A stretch of 64,000 bases of DNA from Antedon mediterranea (GCF_964355755.1 NC_092670.1:38303795-38367794), one strand, 5' to 3'. Numbered from the stretch's first letter, positions 1 through 15,600 are shown. The notes: a model not told the origin generated them from the sequence alone. Numbers and translations are program-made.

Positions 1-2
1 TG

Positions 3-164
<162 letters not shown>

Positions 165-233
165 CTATTCATTGTTTTGATTCAGATTACTGTACATTTT
201 TTGTTTCCATGCCAACCAGATGTTTTTAAACTG

Positions 234-579
234 AGCTCTGTCTACACTATCAAAACTAGTTTGACAAAACAAGTGCGATGTGCCCAAACAGAAATAGGCA
301 CACAAGTCTGAAATATATTCTGCAGAAGATAGAACAATATCGAAACCATTTTCCTTTATTTAGTATAAAAATCCACCTTTACAATTAACATAGTTGCAAG
401 TTCTAGGAAGCCATCACATTATCAAATAGTTTGTAAAGCTCTGTGACAAGAACATGTGATGTGGCCATATATGGACATGATGATGTTATATATAATTACC
501 ATATTTGGGCATATTACTATCATATATGGGCACACCACACTCTTTTTGTCAAACCAGTTTGATAGTGTAGACAGAACTT
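234..579. mobile_element. MITE-1 copies, two degenerate and adjacent
   Basis: A left end (GAGCTCTGTCTACACTATC) begins near 233. A second, fuller copy from about 436 ends in GATAGTGTAGACAGAAC. It lies just beyond the last visible ASAP exon. Confidence 0.7.
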
Positions 580-663
580 AAGACTATATAGATTTTCATA
601 TTGCTTTGAAGTTCAGTCTTTTGGGTGTCACATCAACCATGTTTCTAATAAGATGTCACTAAC

Positions 664-3600
664 CTTCAGAGTTACAATCGCAACATATGTGGTTGCCAGG
701 TAATTTAGTGATTTCGGTTACAATATTTTGGGTGAGCTCTTGTAGACTGTTCTTTTTGGTATCCCCATCAAAGACTACTTCTAAAGCGTTCTTTTTACTG
801 TTATTTAAAACAGAGATCCATTCTGTCGCCTCTTCTTCGGTTTCAGCCATAAAGTGGTAGGTTCGATCACCTTTAAAAAGAATTATTAACATAAAATTAT
901 TGTTTTTGTTTCATAATTCATCAATTATCTTCTAAAAGTAATAACTAATTACGAACTAAATAAACACTGTAATTATACTCATTATCGTTAACAACAGTTT
1001 TGAAAAATCTGTCTAGACTATCAAACTAGTTTGACAAAAAAGTGTGATATGTCCAAATATGGTAGTGATATATCCAAATATGGTAGTGATATGACATCAT
1101 CATATCCATATACATGGTCACATCACATTTTTTTGTCACATAAAGTTTGATAGTGTAGACAAAGCAGTACTGTTTGCACAACAGTATTCTGACTGGCAGT
1201 TATCAATATTTTTACTTATGTCAACATAATTTAAAGTGCTTAAGTGAAATACTGAGGCTTTATTTATCAATTCAGTTCCTTTTATCTTGTAATGGAGTTT
1301 ATCTTCTAAGATTTAAGAAAAAAATGCGTACAAAATATTTCATTGCATCGTTTTGAAAACTAACTAAAAAGCAAAATCATTGATTTGAAGTGTATTAAAT
1401 CTGACCTCTGGTCAATAGAGCTTCATAAAATTAAATTCTTGACTTAAAATTTTTAATTAATGTGCCCCTCAAATGGAAAATTGTAAATATAAAGATTAAG
1501 GAGCATTTTAAATAGTTCAAACCTATATTTTACAAAGGACGGAACTGTAGGAGATTCACTTTTTACATAATTAAATATTGGAATAGTTTGCCAACTGAAG
1601 TTGTCAATTCTCAAACCGCCAACACATATTCAAGGGTACCAGATATCTGGAAACAACATTTTTTCCATCAGTTACACTCCATCCCCTTTTCAATTTAAAT
1701 TTCTGAGACTCCGATAAAGAGGGCTTTATTAATGTTTTAACATTTAACATTTCATAATCATTTATTTATGATATTACTATGTTATTATTTAAAAACCGAT
1801 TAGATTCGTTGTAGACATGGGGTTAAAAAGTAAAAAGGCGCACACCGTCTAAACATACCCATTATATCTAAACTAGAGTAAAAAAACTAAAATACCAATT
1901 TATACTTCTGGTAGGTTGTCCTTACATAACAATTATATTGCAAGAATTAAATGAAAACTTACGTGCAACTAAATCAAAATATTTCTTGCTAGATTCCTCC
2001 TTTGACGGTTTCACTTGGCACGTTAATAAATTCAGTTTTACGGGATCCTTTGTACTCGTGGAGTGTGCTATACTAAGATAGCCATCTTTTACTGTACATT
2101 TACGTTTCTGGTATAGACGCATTCCTTTTTCTGCTTTTTTGTGGAGGAAACCATCCTTGAAGGTACCATGGGAGACATCCGTCTCCAGTTGATGTAAAGT
2201 ATATCCTTGTTGTGTCTACAATCATAATTATATCACCAGCAATTCAATTATAACCTTACATAAATTATATTTGTTTATGCTCTTCTCCTAAACTTATGTC
2301 TACCATATCAAACTACAACATTTTACTTCGTAAAGGTGTAGAAAAAAAAGTGTGATGTGCCCAAAAATGGTAATGATATGCTCAAATATGATAGTGATAT
2401 GACATCATCATGTCCATATTTGGGCACATCACACTTTTTTGTCACATAAAGTTTGATAGTGTAGACATAGCTTTACTTGGTTTGCTTCAATACTACTAGA
2501 TAACCTCAAGACTTACATCTCTGCCTAAAGAAGTCGTCAATGAGCCCTTAAGTGTCGTTCGTAAGCCTTGTAACCGTCGTTTTTCTTCATCTTGTTCTGT
2601 CTTGATTTTCTGCAGTTGTGAAGAGAGCGTCTCCATATAGTTACGAAACGTTTCTACAGTCTTTGAACCTTCTTGATAAAAACTGTAATGGAAAATGAAT
2701 GAAATTTGAATCTTGATTGAAGATTATAGTCTTCAAAGTAAAATAGAGTATATAATATGATGATAGTATGATGAATTCAGAGTGGATAAGCGATTAAGGC
2801 AAGGGCACCACACACCATTGTCAACAAAGTGGAACAGGTTCAAAAGCTCTCTTGACCATCAAGGACTTAGAGGTACAGTGGACACGTGTGTCTCATGTGC
2901 ACTTTAAACAACCCAGTTTTGGGAGAGTAGGAGGTTACTCCGGTGTACTGGTCCATCTCGGCCAACGTTGTTTCATTGTGGACAAACGAATGAGCTGTAT
3001 GATAATAAATATTGTTGTGTACATCATCCACAACTTTGTGCAATTATTCCCACAACATTTACAAGATAATGATAACAAAGATGACGATAACAAGTTACTT
3101 ACTTGCTCTGTGCATGGAAGAATTCTACCAAGTGTTGTACTAACTCTACACTTTTCTTTGCTTTAATGTCATTCACCTTAAGAAGGTACTGTAAAAACAA
3201 CAACAAAACACTGTCATCCTTAATCAATATCAAAACAATAATTTTCTAGCTAAATATATCTCTAACTAATGCCTTGAAGGAAGCACTTGTACATTCCAAA
3301 TGAAAGGACTCTAAACCTCTGTCTACACTATCAAACTAGTTTGACAAAAAGTGTGATGTGCCAAATATTGTACTTTTTGTAGTGATATGGGCACATCACA
3401 TTTTTTGTCCCATAAACTTTATTAGTGTAGACAGAACTTTATAGCTTCCAGCAAATAAAGAACAATATAATGTACTATTTACATACTCTAAAATTAATGA
3501 ATGGTTTTTATAGTATCTGAACTTTATCTAGAATTTACAGTAGTTCAGTTAATCTGTTAAATGACATACCTCACACATGCAGTGTTGAAACATTCTTCTT

Positions 3601-6600
3601 TCTTTCTCCATTTCTTCAGCAATCTAAATATTTATATATATAGATTTTTTTTATTCAAGTTATTTTCAAATTCAAGTCATCATTGCATACAAAAATAACA
3701 ATAAAACATTAAAGGCAGCAACCAATATAACTAAAGCTCTGTCTACACTATCAAACTTTAACTGACAAAAAAATGTGATGTGCCAATATATGGACATGAT
3801 GATGTCATATCACCACCATTACGCATATCACTACCATATTTGGGCATATCACTACCATATTTGGCCACATCAAACTGTTGTTGTCAAAATAGTGTAGAAA
3901 GAGCTTAAGTCATCATTGCATACAAAAATAACAATATGAAATACATAGCTTTAAAGGCAGCAAAAAATAAATCTAATATAAATTCCCTCTATTACATAAA
4001 AACCAAAAATAAAATAGTATTTAAAAAACCAGATTTCATGCGGATTCAACCATTCACAATCATTATTTAAATGCTTGTTGTAAACTCTCAGTTAGAGATT
4101 TATTACTTATTACAAAGAGATGTTTTATATTTGACAAGTTACAAAATCACACACTTAACCTATAGCAGTAAGGAGATACTTGAGTGTATTTGATGAATTA
4201 CAGAACATGAATAAAGACAAATAGAATACCTCAGCTCCAGTAACTTCTGTTCTTATAAGCCCTGCGTCTTTAGCTTGTTGTTTCTTCTCTTTCTCAATCT
4301 TTGAACTAAATTTAAAAAAAATCTCTCAACATTTATAAATTACCGTAAATCTTCTAATAGTAACCCACACTCTAATAGTAACCCCCTTCTAATAGTAACC
4401 CACCTTTATATCAGTCAATCTATAATAATAACCCACTACTCTAATAAGACTCCCATCGGGGTTAATATTAAAGTCACAAAAACTATTGACAAAACGACAT
4501 TTATGAAGACTGGTCATTTATGATGCAGCCGTATTTTGAAAAATAAGGAGATAATGCATGTTGATCTCAGGAGTGGGGGAGGATTGAGTGTTTTTGAGTT
4601 TATAAAATAAAGTTAGAGTGCAACCAAATTTGTTTATTAATACTGTTTTATTATTTTGCTATGAGTTGCTGACCGGAAAAGTTGGGGGTGGGTTACTATT
4701 TTCAGGTGCCTAATTTAAGATTAGTAATAGTAACCCACTACTCTAATAGTAACCCACCCTAAAATAATAAAATAACTTACAAATAGATTTACGGTAGTAA
4801 ATTTCAGTAATTACAGAAGAGTTTGGAATTTCTCGGCATGATTGTTACTTAAGTCTTGTCTACACTATCAAACTTTGTGTGACAAAAAAATGTGATGTGC
4901 CCATATACGGACATGATGATGTCATATCACTACCATATTTGGGTATATCACTACTGTATTTGGGCACATCACACTTTATTTGTCAAACTAGTTTGATAGG
5001 TAGACAGACCTTAAGAAAAAACCTGAAATGATGGAATTTATTCTAAGAAATAAATAAAAAGTAATAACTTACAATTTTGTATCATACTCTTTCCATGCCT
5101 TTTCAAATGGCTTCTTCAAATCACCTTTTTGACCTTTGAGGTCACCCTTCAAAAGAGCATCTAATGGGAACATTATGATGTTGTTTATATTCTGAACCTA
5201 AATTAAGAAACAAGCAAATATAATAGGAGTACTGACATTAATATTTATGCTCTTTTATCATCATCTCTGCCAACATTTGATTCATGCGATAGACTCATAC
5301 AGATATTTACCCTTTTCTGCTGCTTACTGACTGACTTACTTCTGATACAAAGTTGCTAAAGTAGGATACAACGTTGTGTATTTTGAGACACGATATCATC
5401 ATCATAACAAAATAATTATTACCATTAATTAAAAAACAATCATATTGCAAAATAATAATAATGTTCAATTTATATAGCGCAAAATGCAGGGTGCCTCTAA
5501 GCACTGAACAATCAACAGAAAAAGTAAGAAGCATATGATGAATGTGCAAAATCAAAAGGTGGGAAAACAATTTTTCACCAGTGTCACAAAATATAATATC
5601 TCCCCATGAAATCATTAACAAACTGCAGTACACCACAACTACTGCAGTAACTGCAGTAGAATATTTCTAACAAGATCCCTTATCCACTTACATGTTATAG
5701 GTATAGTATCTCTAGAGGCGTAACTGACAATATTAACAACTGCATAGAAAGCAATGCAGAGGATTGTAAACATATCATGCAATACACACAATTACCATAT
5801 AAGGTATCTTAACAAAAAAATAAATAAAATTATTCTATTCTACCGCATTAATATAGGATTCTTAATTAGTTTTTATTTGTTATAGTACTACTACCCTTTG
5901 TTACAGGCGTATTCATGGAAATCACTATCATATTTGGGCACATCACCCTTCAAATTAATTAGAGGGGCTCCTGAATCCTTTTCAATTTTAATACCTTGTC
6001 ATTTTTACACCGTGTTTCATAACATATTTTTTTTGTGCAATTATGTGTGTGTACATAATACATTATATTGTATATCTATTTATTATTTTACTAATAATTG
6101 TTAATCTTCAAGAAGAATTTCTGTTGTTATTTTATGATGATGATGGACAAATAAAGCATTTCAGTATTTAGTATAAAGTTGAGTCATTGGTGTAATTACA
6201 GTAGTATTATTTCACCTGTTCCTTCTAGAAAATGTAAAAATTCCAAATATAGCACTATTATTAATAGTACAGAATTCATTACTAAAATGCAATCTTGATG
6301 AGTTATTTTTTTTTGTTTTAGATAAAAGATGTTTAATATTGATTTAAAAAAAGATTAATTATGGATTTAAAACCACATTATTTGAAATTTATGATGTCAT
6401 AAAATGTCTAATATAAATAACATTAATGAATCGTTTGGAGAAAAAAACTGTGAATATTGGAAATTATATTTTAGGAATCTAATTATTTAAAGGCTCGCTG
6501 AAGGGGTAAAAGGGATAAGCTCAACAAATACCAAAAATCTAATGAAACATTAAGTTCTAAATTATTTTGCATATTGTAACATTTGTACTCTCTATGTTAT

Positions 6601-9600
6601 TTACTAATGTGCACATGAGTTGTGCTTAGTTTATGTACATGAAGCAAAGAACTTATAACACAAGAATCTCCTGTTCGTCCGAAGCGCGTAACAATTTCGA
6701 AAGGCATTGTGGGATAGAATAGAGCTATGGGTGGCGCCATTGTGAGCCATGGAGTAGGGCGCCCGCATCAAATTAGAAAGTCAAAATCATGGAGGGGATC
6801 TGCTAATGCTCTAGGGGGGATAGAGTAATTGACTGAGGAGTAGGGCGCCCGCATCAAATTAGAAAGTCAAAATCATAGAGGGGATCTGCTAATACTCTAG
6901 GGGGGGTAGAGTAATTGACTTCCTAGTTTGGAGGGGGCGCTGCTCCATGCTGTGAAATGGCGTCGCCCAGTTTGACCTTTTAACCCTGTACTTCCGATAC
7001 TGTGTTTTGAATGCAAATTGAAGAACAGGAGATTCTTGTGTTATAAGTTCTTTGACATGAAGCTACAGTACTGTACCCTCCATGGTTGATAGTTTGTAGT
7101 AGTATAGCTTTAAATAATTTTCTTTTTCTGTTGCTTGTTGTGTTTTCTTTCATTATTTTGCTTACTACCTCCGCCAAGGAGGTTATATTTTCACCCCTGT
7201 ATGTTTGTTTGTGTGTGTGTCTGTGAACAGCCTGGAGGCCACAGTTTTTATCCGATTCTCACCAAATTTGGCCACAACGATCTATGCCCCAAAAGCTCGG
7301 ATATATATATTTTCCGGGGACATTTTATGTAGGGGAATTTTACAGTAGGCGGAGGTTTGTACTCTCGGAGTACCCTCTAGTTTGTTTTATTTTGGTTGCA
7401 CCACTAACGACAGTGTGTGCCACTGAGTGATGATCAATAATAAATAAGTTAAAGATTTGGATTTTAAAAAAAACTAATTTATAGGATACTGTATGTGAAT
7501 GGAAAATGCTAGGATGTAGCAATTGTTCCCTGTGGAGAATTGTAAGGAAGTAGGGATTCTATGCACAAGGTTACAAGAATAACTAGGTCAAATGTCAATT
7601 GATAAAATTGTTGATAATAATATTATTATTGGTCTGAAAATTACTCAGAATTAAAACAGTAATACATGTTTCTATTAAAATATTTCCATTTCCTTATATT
7701 TTGTTCTTATTTAACACGGTATTACAAAATTATTTAAGAAAATAATATTATTATTTTGTTCAGCGATTCTTCATATTGTACAAACATCTTGAATATTAAT
7801 ATGATTAATAGTATACTGTAAATAATGAAATATTGAAAATTCATAATAAATCAGCATTTTATGAACAAGTTTGGAACATATCTGGATCAATTATATATTG
7901 CTAGAAAGAAATATCAAGGTTCAAGCACATCCCACACAGTATAATTAGTATAGTACTATCTGAATATGAGAGCAACAACTACTGTAATAATAATATAGTG
8001 TATTAGAAAAACATTGTTTTAATATACAGTAAGAACAATGCCAACAATATGACAGGAATGATAGAACAAGTTTAAATTATCACCTTCTCAATCTTTTCTT
8101 ATTTCAAATACTGACCAAAAAAACATAGTAAACCCCATGAAAAACAAATAATGATGATTGAATCATGTAGTATACAACTCACTACATGGTATGTCAATTA
8201 CAAATTGAAATTTTTTTTAACTACTTATTTTAGGGCATGTGGCGCAGTGTGTTGGACGTTGGACTACTTATCGTGAGACCGAGGTTCGAATCCAACTCTC
8301 GCCGCATTGCTTGTATCTGTAGGCAAGATACTTTACTTACGTTTGCCTCTCTCCCCCCAGGTGTATAAATGGGTACCCGGTTAGATCAAGATACAACTTT
8401 GCGCTGATTACTAGCTGCATTATGGAAGTATGTTTCCATATGTGTTTGATCCAAAAAAAATGACTGGGGTAATAATGTTCAGTGCTTAGAGGTTTCATTA
8501 TATTAGGCGCTATATAAATCCAGGATATTATTATTATTATTAATTATAAACACCATTTTTTAGCACAATTCTTTATTTTGCTAATAAACCAAAACTGATT
8601 TTTTTTTTGCCCCAAAAATAAGTAGTTAACATCAAAATTAAAATTTGTTTAACTGACATACCAAGTAAGTTGTACATTACATAATTCAATTTTTTGAATG
8701 TTTTTTTCAAGGTTTGCAGGGTTTAGCAATACCCACAGCGACAAGGTCGCCACAAGATTGATACATAGACAAAATAATACAATAAACTGTACAGTATATA
8801 TATCTTATCTATATACAGTATAATACTGTAGGTTTGTTTTACACAGTACACAGTACAGTATAGATTGCTTGCATGCACCATTTTCCAACATACCAAATTT
8901 TTCATAAGTGATGCCAGTTCCTTTATGATGACAGAGAATTTTAGAAAGGCAGTACCCAGTTCTGGTTCCTTCTCTTTTGAGAATGCATTCGCACCGAGCT
9001 TCTCAAGCGTCTCTGACAACGTCATCATGTCATTGACGTGTTCTAAGAAAAAAAAAAAAAACAAAGGGTAATATTGGTTAAAGGGTTGCATGGCGAATAA
9101 ACACTAGTACTTAAAATTAGGTTTGTTGAACATCATGTGTCAAAGAAAAAAAGGAAAAAATGCCTTGTCATTTTGGTTATTATATTGTACACTTACCACT
9201 TTTTCCAGAAGATGAGTTATAAGAGGAGAAAGGGCTATTGTTTGTTTATCCAGGTAAGCTAGGCACAAAATAGACATTTTCAATCATACTTTTTTTACAT
9301 ACCCATTCGAAACCAACCTTTTCTAAAACGTAGTGGTACGATAACAACAAATACAATTGTACAGTACTGTATACAGTACAAAAAAAGTGACATGCCCAAA
9401 TATGGTAGTGATATGACATCAACCTGTCCAAGTATGGGCACATCACATTTAGTGTAGACAGAGCTTTAGAGAAGTTGTACTGTACAGTAAAAAGAGGAAT
9501 GTTTTGATGTGACATGTTTAATTTTTTTTCCTCATAAAAACCACCTGCAATGAAATTAGAAAAACTCTTTTTTTTAAATCTATCAGATCATTGCTTTTAA

Positions 9601-12600
9601 CAACTACTGGACAAGGATATAATCATAATATTTAACTAAAAATCAGTAATAAAAACTGATGCATATCGCCTGTACGTTATTAGTAAGAATAATTCCTGGT
9701 TTCTGCTTCAATTGCATACTGATTTAATTGCCTACAATTTGTTGTTCAGAATGTGTAATGAGGAGGAGGCTGCGAAACGAGAGTCTATTCCCCAGACAAA
9801 ACGCTGAAATATAAACTAAAAACAGACAGCGCAATTGTACAATTCTGCCATATAGTGATGATTGTAAGAAAAATTGATATTATGTATTCATGCCTCCATG
9901 ACATTAGTACAAATGTAGTTATGAATTATTATCATAAGTTAATGTATTGTAATTTATTTTTTTGGATTGTTAATTTCATAAAATAGTTTGTAATATTTAA
10001 TAAAAGTTAATAATTAAAGTTAATGTAAGTTTGATTATTGTCTTCTACTTGTTATACTGTCAATTCTCATTGAAGAACATTCACTATCTGAGATTTGATT
10101 ACAACAAAAAATATTTCTTTTATGTAAATTTATTTGAACAATTCTGTATGTTATTAATCAAAAGGCATATTACTGAGAAAATGACAATGCTATGGGTATC
10201 AGTGGCTGGATCTCAATGGAGATACAAAAAAAATAAACACTGGCAAAATGACAATGCTGTGGGTATTAGTGGCTGGATGTCAATGGAGATACAGATAAAA
10301 TAAACACTGACAAAATGACAATGCTGTGGGTATCAGTGGCTGGATGTCAATGGAGATACAAAATGACAATGCTGTGGGTATCAGTGGCTGGATGTCAATG
10401 GACATACAAAATGACAATGCTGTGGGTATCAGTGGCTGGATGTCAATGGAGATACAGATAAAATAAACACTGACAAAATGACGATGCTGTGGGTATCAGT
10501 GGCTAGATCTCAATGGACATACAAAATTACAATGCTATGGGTATCAGTGGCTGGATCTCAATGGACATACAAAATGACAATGCTGTGGGTATCAGTGGCT
10601 GGATCTCAATGGACATACAAAATGACAATGCTGTGGGTATCAGTGGCTAGATCTTAATGGACATACAAAATGACAATGCTGTGGGTATCAGTGGCTAGAT
10701 CTCAATGGACATACAAAATGACAATGCTGTGGGTATCAGTGGCTAGATCTCAATGGACATACAAAATGACAATGCTGTGGGTATCAGTGGCTAGATCTCA
10801 ATGGACATACAAAATGACAATGCTGTGGGTATCAGTGGCTGGATCTCAATGGACATACAAAATGACAATGCTGTGGGTATCAGTGGCTAGATCTCAATGG
10901 ACATACAAAATGACAATGCTGTGGGTATCAGTGGCTGGATGTCAATGGACATACAAAATGACAATGCTGTGGGTATCAGTGGCTGGATGTCAATGGAGAT
11001 ACAACATGACAATGCTGTGGGTATCAGTGGCTGGATGTCAATGGAGATACAGATAAAATAAGCAAAGTCTAAAACAAAACGATAAAGTAAAACAGCCAGA
11101 AAAAATTGCAGAGCTTTCAGGTAAAGCTCTGTCTACACTATCAAAGTTTATGCGATAAAAAAAATGTGATGTGCCCATGTATATATTTGTTTTTATTTAT
11201 TTTTTTTCGGTATATCACTACCATATTTGGGCACATCACTCTTTCTTTGTCAAACTACAGTAATTTTATAGTTTAGACAAAGCTTAACAGTAACACTAAC
11301 CCTTAAGTTCCTGTAAGTGTACAGTATGCTGTATTATTATCTTAAGTACTACAAATGTTGCTATTTCCATTCACTTGTAAATTTGTTTAGGCACATAAAT
11401 GTCATCAGATTTGTTTAGTGAAGGGAACATTAGTAAAATGATGTCATTAAAAAGATTATATATGTGAGAAATTATTAGTTTGATAACTATTATTACTAAC
11501 TCGGATAAGGACTATAAACCATAGGTCCAGTGTACACATCTAGCTCGTGTGCACTTTAAAGAACCTAGTACATCTTTCGAGACAAGTAGGGGGTTAGTAT
11601 ATCACAGCCAATGATCATAACTGGGCCCTCTGGGAGACCAGTCTTTGACTGAAGAGGTTACCCAGTAAAAATATATATTTCAATCAATCATATCTTTACC
11701 ATTGCCACTACTTTGAATAGAGCGTATGGACCTCTTCATCTTGGAAAGGCACCCTCTGTCTGTGTCCAGAGCCTAAAATAATAAGGGAGAAAAAAAATGT
11801 TTAGTTAAATATTCAAACATGGAAAGACTGTGTGTCAGATAATTAAAAAATGCACAATATTAACAATAACAGCCAGATTACATCAAATTTATTATAAAAC
11901 AAATTTGAATAAAAAATGATTATTCTTTCCTTTTTGATGCCATTCCAATAAAATAAAATAATAATTGAGGCCTACAGTAGCGCATTATGCAAGAGCTGTG
12001 AGGCACTTACAGTACTGTAGCAGTAACAATTATAGGCCAGAAAACTAAGAAAATTATATGAGTTAAAAAGGTGGGTTTTTATAGCTGCTTCTAGTTTAAG
12101 TTGCCTGATGAACTAGATTATACAGACCTCTCAGGAATAGAAATGTAGACCGATGAAATTATTGTGAAATAAAAGCCGGTAAGAAATGTCAGACAAAAAG
12201 AAAATAATATATCAAATAAAATACAGTATTGAAATTGAAAAGAATACAGTAGATTGGAAAGGATAGAAAACAGTGATGTTGTTTAAACTCTGTCTACTGA
12301 CTGTACACATGACAAAATATGTGTGATGTGCCCAAATATGGTAGTGATATGCCCAAATACTGTATGCTAGTGATATAATATCATCATGTCTATATATGGG
12401 CACATCACATAAAGTTTTATATTACATAGCCTATGTAAATACGCTAACGTGATTGGTTGAAACTGCATCACATGACTACCGCTGCGAGGATCGTAAATCG
12501 TATATATCCTCGAGAACGATGATATTGACTGTGTAATTTTCGCGTAATTATCGTGTCCCCTGTCATTAAACATATAGATTCTCGAGTACGATGATATTGA

Positions 12601-15600
12601 CTGTGTAATTTTCGTGTGCCAACACTCGCGTTGCCGATAAATAAACAAAAGTCATCTACTCGATCTTGAACTCGGGTGGAATTGTCACTCCGATCCATCG
12701 CAAGACAACGCTTCAACCGCTGCGCCACTGAACTTGCTTGAAGAAATTAATCTTCTAAACTATTTAAGCTATGCATACATAGCGCCCTCATTTGTTATTA
12801 GTCCATCCTAAATGTGATGAAACACCGTTTGTGATTGGTCAATACTCGCGGTGTAGTAACCTAGTAACTAGTACGCGCTGAACATCCGGTGATTCGGCTC
12901 CTCGAAGAGAAGTTAAGAAGACGAATTATTTATTCGGCCTACCTGATTATAATATTATTATTAATAGGCTTATTGATGGAAATTCTTCTGTTAATTTAAA
13001 CGACCTAGGCCTAAGTGAATATTTTATTGCCAAGGAATCATTAATTAGTAATTATCTGTATATTATTCTTCGCAAGGTAAGGTGTCTAGGCAGGCTTGTT
13101 TAAATACAATTAATACAAAGGAGGCCTAGTCTAGCTTCACCCAACCCAGCAGACTTGTTCTTGGCTATATAATATAACAGATATTGCCTTTTATATCGGT
13201 TAAATATAAGATTTGACATCCCCTCGGGAATGATATTAAGTTCTCGGGGAATATATATTTCCCTCAGCTGGCGCTTCGGGAAATATATATTCCCTCGAAC
13301 TTAATATCATTCCCTCGGGGATGTCAAATCCTATATTTAACCTCTAAGCAGTCAATATCTGTATAATAGTGTAGACAGAGCTTAACAATATTTTAATTGG
13401 TTTTTCCCTTCATACTCGTCAATGCCCGTATAAGGAGAAAATTGAAAAGAGACTGATGAGTATTTTCAGTGAAGTGGTAGCAATACTCGGTATTATCACC
13501 CAAATCAAGTACTGAATTAGTCTACTTTTTGGCACAAACAGGTTTTTAATCAGGAAATAGAACCCTATGGTACTACTATCATAACCAAGTTGAAATTCTC
13601 TAATAATATAACCTAAAGCTACACTACAATACATTATCAAACTAGTTTGCTAAAAAAAGTGTGATGTGCCCAAATATGGTAGTTGATATGCCCAAATATG
13701 GAAGTGATATGACATCATCATGTCCATATATGGGCACATCACATTTTGGCATATCACGTGTAGACAGAGCTTTACAGTATATGCCCAACTACAGTATCAT
13801 ACATTATAAGCCCACCACCTAATGTAGGCAAAAAATTGGACACAAGACTTCTGGTAAATTCTATTGTCAATGCAATCTGAGTATAATCCCAACCCCTAAT
13901 TTTCCCCAAAATATCATACCTACTGTAGGACTGGGACTACACAGTACATACTCATACCGTAATGTACATATAATTTCTGAAATTGTTCATTAATTTAAAC
14001 ATTCATACACTGTACAGTACATTGGCATACAGTAAACAACTACTGTACAGTACATTGGCATACAGTAAACAACTACTGCACAGTATATTGGCATACAGTA
14101 AACAACTACTGTACAGTATATTGGCATACAGTAAACCACTTCTGTACAGTACATTGGCATACAGTAAACCACTTCTGTACAGTACATTGGCATACAGTAA
14201 ACAACTACTGTACAGTATATTGGCATACAGTAAACAACTACTGCACAGTACATTGGCATACAGTAAACAACTACTGTACAGTACATTGGCATACAGTAAA
14301 CCACTTCTGTACAGTACATTGGCATACAGTACAGTAAACAACTACTGCACAGTACATTGGCATACAGTAAACAACTACTGCACAGTACATTGGCATACAG
14401 TAAACAACTACTGTACAGTACATTGGCATACAGTAAACAACTACTGTACAGTACATTGGCATACAGTAAACAACTACTGCACAGTAAAAACCATAAAATA
14501 ATGTATGGTTGTTTTACACTGTAAATTTGTTTGTAATCCGTATTTGCTTGAATTCCAAAAATGATAATAGAATGATAAAATGTTTACAGTACTTTGACTT
14601 CCTTATCAACAGTAGTATACACTGCATACAGTAGTACAGTAGTTATTAATATATTTCATTATTATATTTCCCTATAACAACAAATATTGCAGTTAATTTA
14701 TTCTTTAAGAGTAGTGAATGAATCATACAGGATTTGATGGTGTCATTGTCACCATTTCATATATTTAGCATAATCATTAAAAAAAATAAAATGTTAAAAT
14801 GAAATGCTTTAAAATGTCAGAACAAACACTGTAAAAGGACAATACAGTAGTGAGCATGACATTGACAATACTGTACATCTTTTTTGGGGGTTTTATTAAA
14901 ATATTATTAATAATATTATTAGGTCGGTATTTTAAAGCCCATATGCTACTAAATCATTTTCATAATATAGACATATTTTGTAATCTGTGGTGGATACAGT
15001 AAACAGTGAATATACTGTATGAAGATCCAACTAGAACAATACACAGTAGGATTTGAATAAATACTTTAGCTACGTTCTCAAGTGAACGCAGTACTTACAG
15101 TACAGTAGTTCGAAAAAGAGTAGGGGATTGTCTCCCGGTGTACAGTCCAATTCACCACCAGAAGAACTCACCAAAAAAATAAGTCCAAAAATAACACAAC
15201 AACCTCTTTACTGTAGTACTGTGTTACTATAGTAACTACAAGTACACACTGTACAGAATACTAACTTGACATTTAACTGTATCAATAAAATTGGAAACAA
15301 ACTGCATGATATAGTACAGTATATTAATTTTAAAGTAATAAAATCATTCTTTATTTACCAGTACAGTATACAAATAAATAAATAACCTATATACAGTATA
15401 CTGTACTACAAGTACTGTGTACATATATCATGGAGAAACAAACGGCATGATATATAAAACAGTACAGTATTAATAAAATTGTCTTTTATTTACCGGAATA
15501 TAAAAGACAATGAATAGTAACTATTTTTGTACTAATAAAATTAATTTGGTTTAACAAAATGTCCTTCCTTATTCATCATAAAATAATTTGTAAACAGTCA

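Noticed and set aside
10670-11056. 128-codon open frame
   Set aside because: It is the 48-bp minisatellite read in frame; it lies in an ASAP intron and has no non-repeat sequence.
10183-11057. CRISPR-like array of direct repeats
   Set aside because: Units are contiguous without unique spacers, and the context is an animal intron.
12655-12722. Functional tRNA gene
   Set aside because: Promoter boxes are recognisable, but no complete cloverleaf can be drawn.
13983-14501. Overlapping open frames on both strands
   Set aside because: They are all readings of the 33-bp minisatellite.
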